In this document: in pieces, positions 34,152-42,968 of the stretch
Position numbering within the stretch: the first letter of the stretch is position 1
Layout: every line of letters begins with the position of its first letter
Assembly: GCF_003574465.1 (NCBI RefSeq)
Contig: NZ_QOWC01000015.1
Coordinates: 1 to 64,000 of the forward strand
DNA: 64,000 nt
Source: Methylobacterium crusticola
GTDB taxonomy: Bacteria; Pseudomonadota; Alphaproteobacteria; Rhizobiales; Beijerinckiaceae
Direction of reading: 5' to 3'
The notes under the pieces: model-generated
The model's database searches: none
What the model saw: only the letters and a program-made list of their open reading frames with translations
What the model was told of the DNA's origin: nothing
Made by a program: the position numbers and the translations under genes

Positions 34152-34337
34152 TCAGGCTTCCAGGCGGGCCAGGACCCGGCGCACCTGCACGGCCGACCAC
34201 TTGCCGCCGAAGGCCGTCGGGATGCAGCGGCCGTTGAGGCCCGCCGCGATCTCCCGCAGCGAGCGCGCGCCGCCCGCCCGGATCTCCGCCAGGACGGGCG
34301 CCAGGTCGGCCGCGCGGCTGTCCGCCTTCGCCCTCAT
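34152..34337 (-). pseudogene. Serine recombinase C-terminal remnant
   Basis: The 61-residue frame contains LAPVLAEIRAGGARSLREIAAGLNGRCIPTAFGGKWSAVQVRRVLARLEA, whose second half matches the last helix-turn-helix of resolvase-type serine recombinases (IAxxLNxRGIPTxxGGxWSAxxVxxxLxR). The catalytic serine domain is missing: upstream in-frame sequence to 34547 shows no resolvase motif. It could alternatively be a tiny stand-alone DNA-binding protein, since ATG 34337 is available, but no good ribosome binding site precedes it. It suggests past mobile-element activity at this junction between the glycan and catabolic clusters. Confidence 0.55.
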
Positions 34338-34937
34338 GACCGCGCCGCCGTTCCACGGGGCCGTGACGATAGGAACCGGGTCCACCAACACCCTCCTGGT
34401 CAACCGGCCGGCAACGCGCAGCGGCCGCCCACGCGCCGGGCTCAGGCCCTGCGAGTAGCGGCCGCGGCAGGCCGGGGGCAAGTCGGTATTCCTTAATGAA
34501 GTGTAGCTATGACAAGAGATCTCGAGCTTGCTGCCATTCTGCAACACTGATGCGTACAGCTCAGCACCTCGCGCTCCGGGCTGCCGGCAGTCTCCGGATC
34601 TCCAGGATGTGTCGAGGCCAGTCCGGGTCGTGCGCCAGCGGCCTGCTGTGCTTTTCCAGCACTTTTCCGAACTTGGCTGGACAGTCTACGTTCCGCGGGC
34701 GTCCTGTGATCCCCCGGTCCCAGGTGTCCGGCTCCAGGCGGGCGACGCTCACCTCACGGCTCGCCTGGAGCCGCTATCCTGCCCGGCGGCCGCGCAGATC
34801 GGCAGCGTCGGCGAGCGGCGGGGCGATGCCGCTCAGGGAGGCGGCGGCGCCGGGGCAGACGATGCGGGCCGGCCTGCTGGGGGTCGTGATCACGGGCGGC
34901 GCCTCGGGGCGGCCGTGCCGGCCATCGGCGTTCCGGG
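34338..34937. other. 600-bp gene-free junction with a 12-bp inverted repeat
   Basis: No supported gene on either strand. The segment from about 34470 to 34720 is clearly less GC-rich than the window. A perfect 12-bp inverted repeat lies at 34729-34740 and 34762-34773 with a 21-nt spacer. Together with the recombinase remnant beside it, this looks like a scar of an inserted and lost element. Confidence 0.45.
34729..34773. repeat. 12-bp perfect inverted repeat
   Basis: CGGCTCCAGGCG (34729-34740) and CGCCTGGAGCCG (34762-34773), 21-nt spacer. It lies downstream of nothing recognisable on the plus strand and about 165 bp beyond the end of the fumarase-like gene on the minus strand, so it may be either a distal terminator hairpin or a recombination site remnant. 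Confidence 0.6.
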
Positions 34938-36449
34938 TCAGGCCGGGGCGGCCTCCCGCGCGGGGCGGCGCCAGCGGGCCGGGCCGTCCCGGTGGATCGA
35001 GGTGCCGGCCGCGTCCACCGCCACCGTCACCGGCATGTCGGCGACGACGAATTCGTGGATCGCCTCCATGCCGAGGTCCGGGAAGGCGAGCACGCGCGCC
35101 GAGCGGACCGCCTTCGAGACGAGGTAGGCGGCCCCGCCCACCGCGATGAGGTAGGCGCAGCCGTTGCGCGCGATGGTCTCGACGGCGGCCGGCCCCCGCT
35201 CGGCCTTGCCCACCATGACGAGGAGGCCGGTCCGCGGCAGCAGCGGCTCGAGGAACGTGTCCATCCGGGTCGACGTCGTCGGCCCGGCCGGGCCGACGGC
35301 CTCGTCGCCGACGGCGTCCACGGGGCCGACGTAGTAGATCGCCCGGTCGCGCAGATCCACCGGCAGCGGCTCCCCGGCCTCCAGCATCCGGGTGAGGCGC
35401 AGGTGGGCGGCGTCGCGCCCGGTCAGGAGCCTCCCGGAGAGGAGCAGCGTCTCGCCCGCCCGCCAAGTGGCGACCTCCTGGCGGGTCAGCCGGTCGAGGT
35501 CGACGGGCCGCCCCGCCGGCCCGGCCGCGCTGATCGCGGCGGGCCAGAGGTCGAGGGGCGGCGGCGCGAAGGCCGCGGGGCCGCTGCCGTCGAGCACGAA
35601 GTGCACGTGGCGGTCGGCGGCGCATTGCGGGATCAGGGCGACCGGCAGCGAGGCGGCGTGGGTCGGGAAGGTCCTGAGCTTCACGTCGAGCACGGTGGTG
35701 AGCCCGCCGAGCCCCTGCGCGCCGATGCCGAGGGCGTTGATCCGGTCGCACAGCGCCAGGCGCAGTTCCTCCTCCGGGGAGGCGGGCCCGCGGGCGCGGA
35801 TCTCCGGCAGGTCGATCGGGTCGAGGAGGGAGAGCTTGGCGAGGGTCATGGCCTTGTCGGGCGAGCCGCCGACGCCGAGGCCGACGAGGCCCGGCGGGCA
35901 CCAGCCCGCGCCCAGCCCCTCGACGGTCCTCACCACCCAGTCGGCCACCGAGTCGCTCGGGTTGAGGACCGCGAACCTGGCCTTGTTCTCCGAGCCGCCG
36001 CCCTTGGCGGCGACGTGGACCTCGAGGGCGTCTCCCGCCACCATCTCGACGTGGAGCATGGCCGGCGTGTTGTCGCCGGTGTTGCGGCGCGCGAAGAGCG
36101 GGTCGCGGACCACCGAGGCGCGCAAGGGATTGCGCTCCGTGCGCCAGGCCTGCCGGACGCCCTCGTCCACGATCTCCTGGAGGGAGCGCGCCGAGGCGAT
36201 GCGGGCGCCGAGCCCGATCCGGACGAAGACCTGCGCGGTGCCGGTGTCCTGGCAGATCGGCCGCCGGCCGAACGCTGCCATGCGGGAATTGACCAGGATC
36301 TGCGCCATGGCGTCCCGGGCCGCCGGGCTCTCCTCGCGCCGCCACGCCTGCGTGAGGTTCCGGACGTAATCCTCCGGGTGGTAGTACGAGATGAACTGCA
36401 GGGCGTCCGCGATCGAGACGACCAGATCCTCTTCGCGAATGGTTGCCAA
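34938..36449 (-). CDS. Class I fumarate hydratase-family (fumarase/tartrate dehydratase) enzyme
   Basis: A 503-residue iron-sulphur hydro-lyase with the alpha (TtdA-like) and beta (TtdB-like) parts in one chain, as in FumA/FumB. Three likely [4Fe-4S] ligands are seen: ICQDTGTAQVF, GWCPPGLVGLGVGG and IPQCAADRH. The beta part has YYVGPVDAVGDEAVGPAGPTTSTRMD near 390-415. The start is a TTG at 36449 with AGGAGGG five bases upstream; the conserved ATIREEDLVVSIADALQF opening follows it directly. It interconverts fumarate and malate or acts on a related hydroxy-diacid. It sits beside a peroxiredoxin and a hydroxy-acid catabolic cluster, which favours a catabolic isozyme. Confidence 0.93.
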   Translation of the reverse strand: MATIREEDLVVSIADALQFISYYHPEDYVRNLTQAWRREESPAARDAMAQILVNSRMAAFGRRPICQDTGTAQVFVRIGLGARIASARSLQEIVDEGVRQAWRTERNPLRASVVRDPLFARRNTGDNTPAMLHVEMVAGDALEVHVAAKGGGSENKARFAVLNPSDSVADWVVRTVEGLGAGWCPPGLVGLGVGGSPDKAMTLAKLSLLDPIDLPEIRARGPASPEEELRLALCDRINALGIGAQGLGGLTTVLDVKLRTFPTHAASLPVALIPQCAADRHVHFVLDGSGPAAFAPPPLDLWPAAISAAGPAGRPVDLDRLTRQEVATWRAGETLLLSGRLLTGRDAAHLRLTRMLEAGEPLPVDLRDRAIYYVGPVDAVGDEAVGPAGPTTSTRMDTFLEPLLPRTGLLVMVGKAERGPAAVETIARNGCAYLIAVGGAAYLVSKAVRSARVLAFPDLGMEAIHEFVVADMPVTVAVDAAGTSIHRDGPARWRRPAREAAPA

Positions 36450-36670
36450 CGCGCCCTCCTCTCGAGCGATGGTCCGACGACGTGGAAACCGGGCCCTTGC
36501 GGGGATCGCGGCCGGGACGAGGACCCGGCGACGAAACACGGACCGGGAGCCGCGCCCTCCGGTCGAGCGCCGCGGCAGGTCTCGCGTCGTGACGCACCCC
36601 GCGCGCCGAAGACGCGCTCCCGCGCGCTGGACCGGCGTCCTCGTCGGCGGGGCGCGCTTCAGCGCGCGCC

Positions 36671-37198
<528 letters not shown>

Positions 37199-37499
37199 GA
37201 AGATGGACCTCGCGGCACGGTCGGCGCGGAGCGGGACGCCCGATCCTAGCTGCGTGGTTCGATCGCCGCCACGCCGGAAATCGGGGCGGATCCCGGCGAG
37301 AGGGCATGCGGGCCGGAGGGTACGTGATGAAGGGGGGCTCGCACGCACCTTCGGCTCGACGTTCGCACCTCCGGGCCTGAGCCTGCGGTGGGACGCAGCC
37401 GTCATACCGCACGCGAGGATTGCGGGGCACGGGGCAGATCACGTAGGCGGCCGTGGAACGGCGCAGCGCCCGGACGGCCGCCTGCCCCGGGGCGCGGGC
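37199..37499. other. Intergenic stretch, no gene seen
   Basis: Separates the peroxiredoxin promoter side from the end of the LysR gene. GC-rich, with no coding frame that shows a recognisable domain; presumably includes the peroxiredoxin promoter. Confidence 0.4.
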
Positions 37500-38390
37500 T
37501 CAGCGCACGCCGGCGCCGGCCGCCGCGGCCGCGTGCGCGAGCGCCGCGGTCAGCGGCGAGGGGTCGCCGGCCCGGAACGCGACACCGAGGGTGAGGCTCG
37601 GCGCCGGCCCGGTCAGCCGGCGGTACACCGCCATGGGCCGGCGGAAATGCTGGACGTCGGACGCGATGAACCCGACGCCGAGATCGCAGGCCGCGAGCGC
37701 CACGATGGATTGCGCCGGGAACGCCTCCGTGACGGCCTCGGGGCTGAACCCCGCCTCGCCGCACATGGTCAGGATGCCGTCGTACAGGCGCGGCCCGATC
37801 CGCCGCGGGAACAGGATGAACCGCTCCCGCGAGAGGTCGGCCAGGGCCAGGTCCTCCTTCCCGGCCAGGGGGTTGCGGTGCGACAGCACGAGGTCGAACG
37901 GGGTTCGGGCGATCTCCCGGCAGACGAGCGCCTCGTCGACGAGCGGCGGGTGGAGGATCCCGACCTGGATCTCGCCCTCGCGCAGGGCCTCCTCCTGCTC
38001 GAAGGTCGTCATCTCGCGGGGCACGAGGCGCACCTGCGGCTGAAGCCGCGCGAACTCCGCCACGATCTCCGGGAAGACGATGTAGAGCGCCGGTGCCGTG
38101 ACCCCCACGACGATCTCGCCGATCTCGCCGTGCTCGATCCGGCGGGCGAGCTCGGCCGCGCGGTCCATCTGTCCGACGATGCGGCGGGCCTCGGTCAGGA
38201 AGGCCTCGCCGGCCCGGGTGAGCGAGACGCTCCGCTTGGTGCGGTACAGGAGCTTCGCCCCGAGCTGCTCCTCGAGCTGGCGCAGCTGCTGGCTCATCGC
38301 CGGCTGGGTCACCCGGCAGCGGCGGGCCGCGCGGTCGAAATGGAGCTCCTCGCCGAGCGCGATGAAGGAGGTGAGCCGCCGTCGGTCCAT
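37500..38390 (-). CDS. LysR-family transcriptional regulator
   Basis: A 296-residue LTTR. The winged HTH fills residues 1-60: LTSFIALGEELHFDRAARRCRVTQPAMSQQLRQLEEQLGAKLLYRTKRSVSLTRAG. The remainder is the two-lobed inducer-binding domain with a typical GEIVVGVTAPAL first strand. It is divergent from the 2-hydroxyacid dehydrogenase gene across 94 bp holding a T-N11-A box, the classical arrangement for a LysR activator of a catabolic operon. The inducer is probably the pathway substrate or an intermediate. Confidence 0.94.
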   Translation of the reverse strand: MDRRRLTSFIALGEELHFDRAARRCRVTQPAMSQQLRQLEEQLGAKLLYRTKRSVSLTRAGEAFLTEARRIVGQMDRAAELARRIEHGEIGEIVVGVTAPALYIVFPEIVAEFARLQPQVRLVPREMTTFEQEEALREGEIQVGILHPPLVDEALVCREIARTPFDLVLSHRNPLAGKEDLALADLSRERFILFPRRIGPRLYDGILTMCGEAGFSPEAVTEAFPAQSIVALAACDLGVGFIASDVQHFRRPMAVYRRLTGPAPSLTLGVAFRAGDPSPLTAALAHAAAAAGAGVR

Positions 38391-38420
38391 GGCGGGTGAT
38401 AAGGTTTCCTTCTTACACGA

Positions 38421-38433
38421 TCAAGATTAATCA
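38421..38433. promoter_or_regulatory. Candidate LysR binding box
   Basis: TCAAGATTAATCA has the T-N11-A form with a palindromic GATTAATC core (38425-38432) in the 94-bp divergent promoter region between the LysR gene and the 2-hydroxyacid dehydrogenase gene. It is the most AT-rich point locally. TAAG (38400-38403) and CTTA (38412-38415) nearby might form a second half-site pair. Confidence 0.45.
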
Positions 38434-38484
38434 TTGGACTTGGGTCCGCGGCGGGCGTCCTCTCCGGCCAGGGAGAACGCCGTC

Positions 38485-39456
38485 GTGAAGATCATCATGA
38501 TCGGCGAGGCCGCGAACCACCAGGGCACGCTGCGAGCCTCGCTGAGGGACCCGATCGAGATCGTGACGCTGCCGCGGGAGGCGGCGTCGGACGCCGCGCT
38601 GGACGGGGTCGTGGCGGGCGAGGACGTCGTCGTGTCGCTGCGCTTCCAGCGGGCCGGGCCGGGCCCCGCCTTCCGGCTCCTGCACGTGCCGGGCGCGGGC
38701 CTCGACGGGATCCACCTGCCGTCGCTCGCTCCCAGCTGCGCGGTCTGCAACGTCTACGAGCACGAGATCCCGATCGCCGAGTACGTGCTGGCGGCGATGC
38801 TCGAGTGGCGGATCGGGCTCGCCGCGATGCGGCGGAGCTTCACCCCGGAGACGTGGTCGGACCTCTACCGGAACCGTGCGCCGCACGGCGAGCTCCACGG
38901 CCGCACGCTCGGCATCCTCGGCTTCGGCCGGATCGGGCGCGCCATCGCGACCCGGGCGCGCGCCTTCGGCATGCGCGTCCTCGCGCTCAGCGCCTCCGCG
39001 TCCGACCCCGACGGCCTCGCCGACGCGGTCCTCGCGCCCGAAGGCCTGTCCCGGCTGCTCGCGGAGGCGGATTTCGTCGTGATCGCCTGCCCGCTGACGG
39101 AGGCGACGCGCGGCCTGATCGACGCCGACGCCATCGGCCGGATGAAGCCGGACGCCGTGCTCATCAACGTGTCCCGCGCCGAGGTCGCCGACGAGGAGGC
39201 GCTCTACCGCGCGCTCCGCGAGCGCCGCATCGGCGGCGCCGTCCTGGACGTCTGGTACCGCTACCCGGCGGGCAGCACCGAGGTCGTGCCCCCGGCCCGC
39301 CGGCCGTTCCACGCCCTGCCGAACGTCCTGGCGACCCCGCATTCCTCCGCCTGGACGGAGGCGCTGCCGCGGCGCCGCTACGCGGTGATCGCCGAGAACG
39401 TGCGCCGGCTCTCGGCCGGCGAGCCGCTCCTCAACGTCGTCCGCCCGGCGGCCTGA
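38485..39456 (+). CDS. D-2-hydroxyacid dehydrogenase family protein
   Basis: A 323-residue NAD(P)-dependent D-isomer-specific oxidoreductase. The Rossmann motif is LGILGFGRIGRAIATRA (near 150), with catalytic Arg in NVSRAEVADEEAL and His in TPHSSAWTE. The Glu normally found in the DVFE segment is not visible: the corresponding stretch reads LDVWYRYPAGS, so the Arg/Glu/His triad is incomplete or re-arranged in this subgroup. GTG start at 38485; an ATG four codons later is possible. First gene of the LysR-controlled cluster; probably interconverts a 2-keto and 2-hydroxy acid. Confidence 0.88.
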   Translation: MKIIMIGEAANHQGTLRASLRDPIEIVTLPREAASDAALDGVVAGEDVVVSLRFQRAGPGPAFRLLHVPGAGLDGIHLPSLAPSCAVCNVYEHEIPIAEYVLAAMLEWRIGLAAMRRSFTPETWSDLYRNRAPHGELHGRTLGILGFGRIGRAIATRARAFGMRVLALSASASDPDGLADAVLAPEGLSRLLAEADFVVIACPLTEATRGLIDADAIGRMKPDAVLINVSRAEVADEEALYRALRERRIGGAVLDVWYRYPAGSTEVVPPARRPFHALPNVLATPHSSAWTEALPRRRYAVIAENVRRLSAGEPLLNVVRPAA

Positions 39457-39491
39457 GCCGCCCTCCCGCAGCCCCCTGGCCGAGCCCCGCC

Positions 39492-40676
39492 ATGTCGTTT
39501 CCGATCAAGATCACCGGCGTGAAGACCGTCGTCGTCAATGCCGAGCTGCGCAACTGGATCTTCGTCAAGGTCGAGACCGACCAGGACGGCCTCTACGGCT
39601 GGGGCGAGGCATCGCTGAACTGGAAGACGCGGGCGGTCACCGGCACGGTGGAGGACCTGACGCCGCTGGTCCTGGGGCAGGATCCCCGGGACATCGAGCA
39701 CATCCTGCGCATCCTCAACAAGCACAGCTACTACCGCCTCGGCATCGTCGGCGCGACGGCGATCAGCGGCATCGAGCACGCGCTCTGGGACATTTTCGGG
39801 AAGAGCGTCGGCCTGCCCGTCTGGCGGCTGATCGGCGGCAGGACCCGCGACAAGGTCCGGGTCTACACGCATCTCGGCCTCGGCGACATGCGGTCGGTCT
39901 ACGAGACCTTCGACGAGGGCGCGCTGCGCGACAAGGCGCTCGCCGTGGTCGAGAAGGGCTACGACGCGCTCAAGGTCGTGTTCATCCCCTACTCGGGCTT
40001 CTCGGTCGACATCCCGTCCCGGCGCCACGTCGGGCGCCTCATGCGCGTCCTGCGCGAGGCCGTGGGCGACCGGGTCGACATCATGATCGATTTCCACGGG
40101 CGCCCGGCCTCGATCGCGGCCGCGCTGCAATTCATCGAGGAGCTGGCGCCCTACGCGCCGATGTTCTGCGAGGAGCCGGTGCTGCCGGGCGACACGGAGG
40201 CGCTGCGCCTCGTGACGGAGCGCGCCGGCTGCCCCATCGCCTCGGGCGAGCGCCTGATCGGCTTCAAGGAGTTCGAGCCGCTGTTCCGGCAGAACGCGCT
40301 GCACATCGTCCAGCCGGACCTGAACCACACCGGCGGCATCCTGGAGGGCAAGCGGATCGCCGCGGCGGCCGAGCAGGCCTTCATGGGCGTGGCGCCCCAC
40401 AACCCCAACGGGCCGATCGCGGGCGCGGCGGCCCTCCACTTCGACGTCTCGACCCCGAACTTCGTGATCCAGGAGGAGATGAGCGGCGCCGTGCCCTGGT
40501 ACGACGACGTCGTGTCCGTGCCGATGCGGCGCACCGGCAGCTACTGGGCCGTGCCGGAGGCCCCGGGCCTCGGGGTCGAGATCAACGAGGCGGAGGCGGC
40601 CAAGCACCCCTTCGTGCAGGAGCCGTTCCACACCCAGGGCGCCGTCCTGCCCGACGGCACCATCGCGGATTGGTGA
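39492..40676 (+). CDS. Mandelate racemase/muconate lactonizing enzyme family, galactonate dehydratase-like
   Basis: A 394-residue enolase-superfamily enzyme. Metal ligands follow the expected order: IMIDFHGRPAS (Asp), MFCEEPVLPGD (Glu) and IASGERL (Glu); a catalytic His is in VAPHNPNGPIAGAAALHF. The pattern is that of the D-galactonate/gluconate dehydratase group, which removes water from a sugar acid to give a 2-keto-3-deoxy acid. Exact substrate is unknown. Lies 35 bp after the hydroxyacid dehydrogenase and overlaps or abuts the iron-containing dehydrogenase, so it is part of one operon. Confidence 0.9.
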   Translation: MSFPIKITGVKTVVVNAELRNWIFVKVETDQDGLYGWGEASLNWKTRAVTGTVEDLTPLVLGQDPRDIEHILRILNKHSYYRLGIVGATAISGIEHALWDIFGKSVGLPVWRLIGGRTRDKVRVYTHLGLGDMRSVYETFDEGALRDKALAVVEKGYDALKVVFIPYSGFSVDIPSRRHVGRLMRVLREAVGDRVDIMIDFHGRPASIAAALQFIEELAPYAPMFCEEPVLPGDTEALRLVTERAGCPIASGERLIGFKEFEPLFRQNALHIVQPDLNHTGGILEGKRIAAAAEQAFMGVAPHNPNGPIAGAAALHFDVSTPNFVIQEEMSGAVPWYDDVVSVPMRRTGSYWAVPEAPGLGVEINEAEAAKHPFVQEPFHTQGAVLPDGTIADW

Positions 40677-40684
40677 GCGAGACG

Positions 40685-41764
40685 ATGGCGAGATCCCCCT
40701 TCCGCCTGCCGGGCGGCGTCTACAACGCGGTGCCGCCCCGCATCGTCTTCGGGCCGGGCGCGGTGGCCGAGGTCGCCGACGCGGTGGCGCGGCACGGGGC
40801 GAGGCGCGCCCTCGTCCTGTCCACCCCGGGCCGCGGCGCCCTCGCGGAGCGGGTCCGCGACCTCCTCGGCGCGGCTTGCGTCGGGATCCTGCCGGAGGCG
40901 GTCTCGCAGGTCCCGATCGAGCTCGCCCGGCGCGGCCGGGAGCGCGCCCGGGCGATGGGGGCCGACTGCCTCGTCACGGTCGGCGGCGGCGCCGCGATCG
41001 GGCTCGGCAAGGGCATCGCCCTCGAGCTGCCCCTGCCGATCGTGGCGATCCCGACCACCTACTCGGGCTCGGAGATGACGGGGTTCTGCGGGATCACGAT
41101 CGACGGCGTGAAGCGGATGCACGCGAGCCTCAACATGCTCGCCGGCACGGTGATCTACGATCCGGAGCTGTCGCTGCCGCTGCCCCTCGACGTCAGCGCG
41201 GCGAGCGCCCTGAACGCCCTCGCCCACTGCATCGACGGGATCTACGTCCCGACGGTGAGCCCGGTCATGGCGCTCGCGGCCGTGGAGGGGGCGCGCGTGC
41301 TGATGGAGGCCCTCCCGCGCGTCTCGGCCGATCCGGGCGACCTCGCGGCGCGCACCGACCTCCTCTACGGCGCCTACCTGGGCGGCGCCGCGCTCACCGG
41401 CGGCTTCGCGCTCCAGCACGGGGTGGCCCACGTGCTGGGCGGCAGCTTCGGGATCGCGCACGGCCTGTCGCACGCCCTCGTCCTGCCCCACGTCGCGGCC
41501 TACAACCAGCGCTTCGCCGCGCCGCAGCTCGCGCCGCTCGCCGCCACGGTCGGCGACGGCAATCTCGGCGGCGCCATCTTCGACATCCTGGTGGAGGCCG
41601 GGCTCCCGACGAGCCTGCGGGAGATCGGCCTCCCGCGGGAGAGCCTGGAGCGCGCCGCGGCCATCACCGTGGAGACGGACAACGGGCTCAACCCGGCGCC
41701 GGTCACGATCGAGGCCGTCCGCCGGATCCTGGACGACGCTCACGAGGGCCGGCGGCCGGCGTGA
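40685..41764 (+). CDS. Iron-containing alcohol dehydrogenase, maleylacetate reductase-like
   Basis: A 359-residue group III (iron-dependent) dehydrogenase. VTVGGGAAIGLGKGIAL is the nucleotide-binding loop and IPTTYSGSEMTGFCGI the following motif; metal-binding His residues lie in NALAHCID, LQHGVAHVLGG and GIAHGLSHALVLPH. The overall pattern resembles maleylacetate reductase, which reduces maleylacetate to 3-oxoadipate, but the ring-cleavage enzymes expected with it are absent, so another keto acid may be the substrate. Start uncertain: GTG at 40673 would overlap the upstream stop (GTGA) and suit translational coupling; ATG at 40685 is given here. Confidence 0.87.
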   Translation: MARSPFRLPGGVYNAVPPRIVFGPGAVAEVADAVARHGARRALVLSTPGRGALAERVRDLLGAACVGILPEAVSQVPIELARRGRERARAMGADCLVTVGGGAAIGLGKGIALELPLPIVAIPTTYSGSEMTGFCGITIDGVKRMHASLNMLAGTVIYDPELSLPLPLDVSAASALNALAHCIDGIYVPTVSPVMALAAVEGARVLMEALPRVSADPGDLAARTDLLYGAYLGGAALTGGFALQHGVAHVLGGSFGIAHGLSHALVLPHVAAYNQRFAAPQLAPLAATVGDGNLGGAIFDILVEAGLPTSLREIGLPRESLERAAAITVETDNGLNPAPVTIEAVRRILDDAHEGRRPA

Positions 41765-41820
41765 GGCCGCTGCGCGAGGCACCCGACGATCCGACACCGA
41801 CACAGGATGGGAGGAGACCC

Positions 41821-42843
41821 GTGAAGAACCAGAGTCTAGGGCCGTCGCGGCGCGCGATCGTGCTGGCGCTCGGCGCCGCCGGCGTCCCGGCCCCGTTCGT
41901 GTCCCGGGCCCGGGCGGCCGAGTACGACTGGAAGTTCGGGCACGGCTTCCCGGCCAGCCATCCGGTCCACGTCTTCGCCCTCGAGGCCGCCGCGACGATC
42001 AAGCAGGACACCGGGGGCCGCGTCGACATCAAGGTCTACCCGAACAGCCAGCTCGGCGGCGACAGCGATCTCCTGAGCCAGGTCCGCTCGGGCGGGGTCG
42101 ACTTCTTCAGCACCGGCGGCCTGATCTTCGCCACCCTGGTGCCGATCGCCGCCATCAACGGGACGGGCTTCGCCTTCACCGGCTACGACGCCGTCTGGCC
42201 GGCGATGGACGGCGGGCTCGGCGCCCACGTCCGCAAGGGCTTCGACAAGGTCGGCCTGCACGCCTTCGAGACGATCTGGAACAACGGCTTCCGCCAGATC
42301 ACGTCCGGCAAGGGCCCGGTGCGGAGTCCGGCGGACCTCGCGAACTTCAAGATCCGGGTCCCCGTGAGCCAGGTCTACGTCTCGCTGTTCAAGGCCCTCG
42401 GCGCCTCGCCGGCGAGCATCAACCTCGCGGAGGTGTACACGGCGCTGCAGACGCGCATCGTCGACGGGCAGGAGAACCCGCTCGTCGTCGCCGAGACCGC
42501 GAAGTTCTACGAGGTCCAGAAGTTCTGCTCGCTCACGAACCACGTCTGGGACGGCTCCTGGATCGTGACCAGCGCGCGGACCTGGCGGGGGGTGCCCGAC
42601 GACCTCAAGGCGATCGTGTCGCGGGGCTTCAACGAGACGGCGCCCCGGCAGCGCGAGGCGGTGACCGCCCTCAACCGGCAGCTCGAGGAGACCCTGAAGG
42701 GCAGGGGACTCGCCGTGAACGCGACGGAGCCCGAGCCCTTCCGCGAGGCGCTGCGCAAGGCGGGCTACTACGCGGAATGGAAGGGGCGCTACGGCGAGGA
42801 GGCCTGGTCCCTGCTCGAGGGCGCGGTCGGGCGCCTGGCCTGA
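41821..42843 (+). CDS. TRAP transporter substrate-binding protein (DctP family)
   Basis: A 340-residue periplasmic binding protein. GTG start with GGGAGGAG upstream. The signal has SRRAIVLALG and a cleavage near residue 33 (SRARA), resembling a Tat-type leader. The mature domain has YDWKFGHGFPASHPVH, a conserved FKIRVPVSQVYVSLFKALGASPASI segment with the Arg that grips the ligand carboxylate, and YTALQTRIVDGQENP. It would capture a carboxylic acid; the DctQ and DctM membrane subunits are not in this cluster and must lie elsewhere. Last gene of the catabolic operon. Confidence 0.92.
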   Translation: MKNQSLGPSRRAIVLALGAAGVPAPFVSRARAAEYDWKFGHGFPASHPVHVFALEAAATIKQDTGGRVDIKVYPNSQLGGDSDLLSQVRSGGVDFFSTGGLIFATLVPIAAINGTGFAFTGYDAVWPAMDGGLGAHVRKGFDKVGLHAFETIWNNGFRQITSGKGPVRSPADLANFKIRVPVSQVYVSLFKALGASPASINLAEVYTALQTRIVDGQENPLVVAETAKFYEVQKFCSLTNHVWDGSWIVTSARTWRGVPDDLKAIVSRGFNETAPRQREAVTALNRQLEETLKGRGLAVNATEPEPFREALRKAGYYAEWKGRYGEEAWSLLEGAVGRLA

Positions 42844-42849
42844 CGGAGC

Positions 42850-42867
42850 CCGGCGCCGGAGCGCCGG
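42850..42867. terminator. Short GC hairpin after TRAP gene
   Basis: CCGGCGC (42850-42856) and GCGCCGG (42861-42867) form a perfect 7-bp stem with a CGGA loop, seven bases after the TRAP stop codon and between convergent TRAP and recF genes. No T-tract. Confidence 0.4.
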
Positions 42868-42968
42868 CCGAGGTCCGGTGACCGTCCTCGCCGCGAGGAC
42901 CCGCCCCCTTCGTCCGTGCCGCGATCCCCGGGGAGACGACGGCCCCCGGGGCGAGGGGGGCGGGCCGC

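Noticed and set aside
34561..34752. 63-residue minus-strand frame
   Set aside because: No start signal or family; sits in the gene-free junction and overlaps the 12-bp inverted repeat.
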